Positions 37,412-39,987 of a DNA stretch of 39,987 nt are shown here, piece by piece; position 1 is the stretch's first letter, and each line of letters opens with the position of its first letter. The stretch is from Prevotellaceae bacterium (lineage in GTDB: Bacteria > Bacteroidota > Bacteroidia > Bacteroidales > UBA932). The stretch lies in the NCBI GenBank assembly GCA_031263585.1, contig JAISFN010000067.1, positions 1 to 39,987 on the forward strand, written 5' to 3'. Under the pieces are notes generated by a model. The model was not told where the DNA came from and did not search any database. It saw only the letters and a list, made by a program, of their open reading frames with translations. The position numbers and the translations under genes were made by a program.

Positions 37412-38056
37412 TTATTTTATGATGTAATCAACCAAAATAGCCGGTGTGTGCACATTTTCAGCTTCAATAGTTCCCGGCTCAACAATTTCTTCCGCTTCAA
37501 CAATAACAGTATCGGCGGCCATAGCCATTAACGGGTTAAAATTACGTGTTGTACCTCTGTAATATAAATTCCCCTTAATATCGGCTATCGATGCCCCAAT
37601 AAAAGCAATATCTGCCCTCAACGGTTTTTCTAAAATATAATTTTTACCATCAACATTAATAATTTGTTTGCCCTCCTGTACCATCGTACCCAAGCCTGTA
37701 GGAGTTAGTACACCGCCCAGGCCTGCTCCGCCTGTCCTTATCCTTTCGGCTAAAGTTCCTTGCGGGCAAAATTCGATTTCAAGTTCGCCTGAATTCATCT
37801 GTTCGGCAGTAGCGGGATTTGCCCCGATATACGATACTATAAGTTTTTTAACTTGCTTGTTGGCAATAAGTTTTCCAAACCCTTTTTCTACATATGCACT
37901 ATCGTTGCAAATCAGAGTCAGGTTTTTGAGTGCTGTTCCGGCAATAGCGTCCATAATTTTATTCGGCCCGCCGAATGTCAGAAAACCTCCTGCCATAATG
38001 GTCATACCATCTTTTACTTTAGCTACAGCATCGTGTAATTTAATAAGCTTATTCAT
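37412..38056 (-). CDS. atoD: 3-oxoacid (acetoacetate) CoA-transferase subunit A
   Basis: 214 aa from ATG 38056 (MNKLIKLHDAV); the frame extends upstream only from a TTG through promoter-like DNA. Alpha subunit of a family I CoA-transferase: the CoA-binding GGFLTFGGPNKIMDAI (near the N-terminus), FCPQGTLAERIRTGGAGLGG and VLTPTGLGTMVQEG are all intact. It supplies the half-enzyme matching atoA at 26819. It is the first gene of the lysine-fermentation operon. Confidence 0.95.
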   Translation of the reverse strand: MNKLIKLHDAVAKVKDGMTIMAGGFLTFGGPNKIMDAIAGTALKNLTLICNDSAYVEKGFGKLIANKQVKKLIVSYIGANPATAEQMNSGELEIEFCPQGTLAERIRTGGAGLGGVLTPTGLGTMVQEGKQIINVDGKNYILEKPLRADIAFIGASIADIKGNLYYRGTTRNFNPLMAMAADTVIVEAEEIVEPGTIEAENVHTPAILVDYIIK

Positions 38057-38103
38057 TTCTTCACTAAAATTAGGTGCAATACTACAAATAGGTAAAAAGA
38101 TGG

Positions 38104-38134
38104 TAAATGTACGAATTTTTTTGCTATTGGCCAA
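38104..38134 (-). promoter_or_regulatory. Putative promoter of the lysine-fermentation operon
   Basis: On the minus strand, TTG (38132-38134), a 20-bp spacer and TACATTTA (38104-38111) match the Bacteroidota -33/-7 pattern TTG-N19..21-TAnnTTTG except for the last base. It is 47 bp before the atoD ATG. No cobalamin or lysine riboswitch was recognised between it and the gene. Confidence 0.4.
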
Positions 38135-38310
38135 TTTTTTATTAATAAATGAGCTATTTTTTTATAATTTTATTCTTTTTTGAATTAAAATGAGAAAAAT
38201 TGAAAGTTTTATTGATCTCTAGCTTATCCAATGATCATTTTTGTCTACTCCTATATTTAACGCTGATATTTAATATATTAAGCAATAGTAACAATATATC
38301 TCCGATAAAT

Positions 38311-38340
38311 TTGTATGTATCCGAGATATTCGTAGATTTG
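38311..38340 (+). promoter_or_regulatory. Promoter upstream of the first GLPGLI gene
   Basis: TTG (38311-38313), a 19-bp spacer, and TAGATTTG (38333-38340): an exact match to the Bacteroidota -33/-7 consensus. It is 69 bp before the ATG at 38410. The sequence just before the -7 box, CGAGATATTCG, is echoed upstream of the second GLPGLI gene. Confidence 0.6.
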
Positions 38341-38409
38341 TGAGAAAATCGAAGCTATTTTATTAAATGGATAAACGCTTCATTTTTATTTCTAAAAAAT
38401 TATAATTGT

Positions 38410-38988
38410 ATGAAAAAGATTTGTTTTAGCATTAAGGATTTGTTAAAGCCGAACGAAAGCCTTACCGACGAAATCTACCTTTTAATTGGCTACCAGTTTA
38501 CAAGTTATGGCAGTTATTTGAACTACATGCGCGATTCGTTACAGAAAGCGAATCCGGCAGAATATATGCCGCAAATATTAGAAACAACCGTAAAGCCTGC
38601 CCTCATGACATTGAAAAGAGCTCAAAACGACGAATTAATTTATATCGACCTTTAAAAAATGATTTTACTGAGATGGCCGATTTCCCGCTCAAAGTAACCT
38701 ATAAATATAGCGCCGTTAACAAGCCCGACTTGGGAAATTATGGACGAAATCTGCGATATTTTAGGCTATATCTGCCAAAAAGCAACGAGCCGGTACGGCG
38801 GCAGGAACTGGACAGTATGGTTTGCCCCGGAAATAATGGTAAGCGAAGACCCGTGGAAACTGCGCGGATTACCCAAACTAACATTGAACACCGATGACAA
38901 GGATGCACATTATGCATTTGAATGCATAGCCTTGCAACGATTGGAACAAAAAATGCCAATAATTATAAGCATTGAGTTATCGAACTAA
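38410..38988 (+). pseudogene. Frameshifted GLPGLI-family gene, copy 1
   Basis: The 3-prime part encodes a clear GLPGLI-family end: DILGYICQKATSRYGGRNWT, VWFAPEIMVSEDPWKLRGLP and KDAHYAFECIALQRLEQ. Three lesions are visible against copy 2. About 27 codons covering the signal peptide are missing, so the ATG runs straight into KDLLKPNESLTDEIYLLIG. A frame change near 38655 in a run of A creates a TAA after ELIYIDL. One extra T at 38730-38731 disrupts what would read KPDWEIMDEICDILGYIC. The gene as written makes no complete protein. The family is secreted and of unknown biochemical function. Confidence 0.8.
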
Positions 38989-39292
38989 GAGTGTAAGAGT
39001 GTTTCAAATCCTGGTTATTTCAGTCGTTTTATTGTAGTTCAATTTTCAAGATAATAAATGGTTTATAATAAATAATTACACAAATATTTTCGCTATATTA
39101 ATTATTTTCAGTGAATTATCAATAATCAATGTGCAATTATCAACCAAGCTTGCGAGCTTACCGAAAGTAATTAACAATTATATAAGGTTATACCAGAAAA
39201 AATATTGTCCATATATACGAAATATTCGTAAACATGCGAAACATTCGTAAGCATATTCTTATTTTTTAGTACCTTTTTAATATTTACATTTT
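38989..39292 (+). promoter_or_regulatory. Intergenic region with a 20-bp-period repeat upstream of the second GLPGLI gene
   Basis: At about 39217-39254 two tandem copies of a unit, CGAAATATTCGTAAACATG and CGAAACATTCGTAAGCAT, precede the gene. The first holds the near-palindrome CGAAATATTCG, also present as CGAGATATTCG in front of copy 1. TTG at 39205-39207 followed by TAAACATG at the -7 position looks like a diverged form of the promoter of copy 1. An operator role is possible but unproven. The rest of the interval is plain AT-rich DNA. Confidence 0.45.
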
Positions 39293-39987
39293 ATGAAAAA
39301 TTTATTCTTTTTAATCATCAGCTTATTTTATTTTACTATGCACGCACATACTCAGGTTATCGACTCGGCCTATTTTAAATGTATGTACAAACTATCCTCT
39401 CTTACGGATTTATTAAGCCCGGATAAAAAACAAACCGACGAAATGCTGCTATTAGTCGGCGAGCATTATACCATGTTCGGCAGTTATAAAAATTATCTTG
39501 CAGACTCGTTATTGGCAAACCCTGGGGGATATAAAGTCATGAAGGTAGGAGCTAACGAAATTTTACTACCAATCAATATTTTGCCAAAAACCGCCAATAA
39601 TCAAGTTTTTTATATCAACCGGCATAGCCGTGAACTTACTTCGCAGGCAAGCATAATGTCCAGCCTATCATTCCAGTATCAGGAAACGATAACCGTACCT
39701 GATTGGACTATTGAAAATGAAAGCGATTCGCTTTTAGGCTATATTTGTGCCAAAAAGCAACGAGCCGGTATGGCGACCGCGATTGGACGGCGTGGTTTGC
39801 CCCCGAAATAGCCATTAGCGAAGGCCCCTGGAAATTACGCGGATTACCGGGTTTAATATTGAAAGCCAAAGATAAGGATGAACATTATATTTTTGAGTGT
39901 ACAGGCTTGCAACGCTTGCAGCAAAAAAGCGTTATAAAAAAGGATACGGAAAAGGAATACCGGAAAATATCGAAAAAAGAGTTCGTT
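39293..39987 (+). pseudogene. GLPGLI-family gene, copy 2, with a 2-bp frameshift; runs off the window
   Basis: The first frame gives a signal peptide (MKNLFFLIISLFYFTMHAHT) and mature sequence with KQTDEMLLLVGEHYTMFGSY, VFYINRHSRELTSQ and DWTIENESDSLLGYIC, then derails into KKQRAG and stops near 39811. Removing one TG from TGTG at 39746-39749 restores GYICQKATSRYGDRDWTAWF, continuing with PEIAISEGPWKLRGLPGLIL and KDEHYIFECTGLQRL, open to the window edge. The frame is thus broken by a dinucleotide duplication, through true decay, slippage-based switching, or a sequencing error. The remaining C-terminus lies outside the window. Confidence 0.8.

Noticed and set aside
38057-38134. N-terminal extension of atoD to 240 codons
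   Set aside because: It begins at TTG and overlaps the likely -33/-7 promoter; family homology starts at MNKLIKLHDAV.
37668-38183. 171-codon plus-strand frame
   Set aside because: Antisense shadow of atoD, whose catalytic and CoA-binding motifs are intact.
38057-38409. Cobalamin or lysine riboswitch ahead of the kam operon
   Set aside because: The B12-dependent KamDE made this worth checking, but no B12-box-like or lysine-riboswitch-like sequence was seen in the about 350 bp, and the putative promoter leaves a leader of only about 40 bases.
1-39987. CRISPR arrays, tRNA or rRNA genes, prophage
   Set aside because: No regularly spaced direct repeats, cloverleaf sequences, rRNA-like sequence or phage structural genes were recognised by reading either strand.

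Overview
The window reads as a low-GC chromosomal segment from a Bacteroidales-type anaerobe (phylum Bacteroidota). The support is: several families largely confined to that phylum (a BT_3928-like DoxX protein, DUF4301, GLPGLI proteins, DUF4369-style thioredoxin lipoproteins, a FadL/OmpP1-like porin), likely promoters of the Bacteroidota TTG / TAnnTTTG type, an almost complete lack of Shine-Dalgarno sequences, and a lysine-fermentation cluster with the split CoA-transferase layout I recall from Porphyromonas gingivalis. No rRNA, tRNA or CRISPR array was seen.

Layout. 0-2.5 kb: a TPR sensor histidine kinase (-) and the wreck of a small secreted protein gene. 2.7-7.7 kb (-): C-terminal processing protease, then a tight tmk / DoxX / murB group. 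7.9-9.5 kb (+): folP and the c-di-AMP synthase cdaA. 9.7-16 kb: DUF4301 protein, an IS5-type transposase remnant, a flavodiiron protein, a conserved unknown protein and an archaeal/eukaryal-type prolyl-tRNA synthetase. 16.1-19.1 kb (+): an odd Trp/Tyr- then Ser-rich lipoprotein followed by an outer-membrane porin. 19.2-21.2 kb: an acidic-tailed small protein and a decayed IS1-type element. 21.4-24.1 kb (+): two tandem TlpA-like thioredoxin proteins.

24.4-38.1 kb (-) is the metabolic core. Read in transcription order it is atoD, kal, kce, kdd, kamA, kamB, kamC, kamD, kamE, then a dead IS1-type element, atoA, thiolase, a MaoC hydratase and a FabG/PhaB-type reductase. Together these convert L-lysine to beta-lysine (KamA), then 3,5-diaminohexanoate (KamDE, maintained by KamBC), 3-keto-5-aminohexanoate (Kdd), acetoacetate plus 3-aminobutyryl-CoA (Kce), and crotonyl-CoA plus ammonia (Kal). 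AtoDA and thiolase take acetoacetate to acetyl-CoA. Butyryl-CoA dehydrogenase and Etf are not present in the window; a (R)-hydratase and a 3-ketoacyl reductase sit beside the pathway instead. Several diagnostic residues fall at the published positions (KamA C125/C129/C132/K337, KamE H133/K144, Kce H46/H48).

38.4 kb to the right edge (+) holds two tandem GLPGLI-family genes, both frameshifted, with related upstream regions. Intergenic DNA in the window carries several palindromic and inverted repeats, the best being a nested pair between kdd and kamA.
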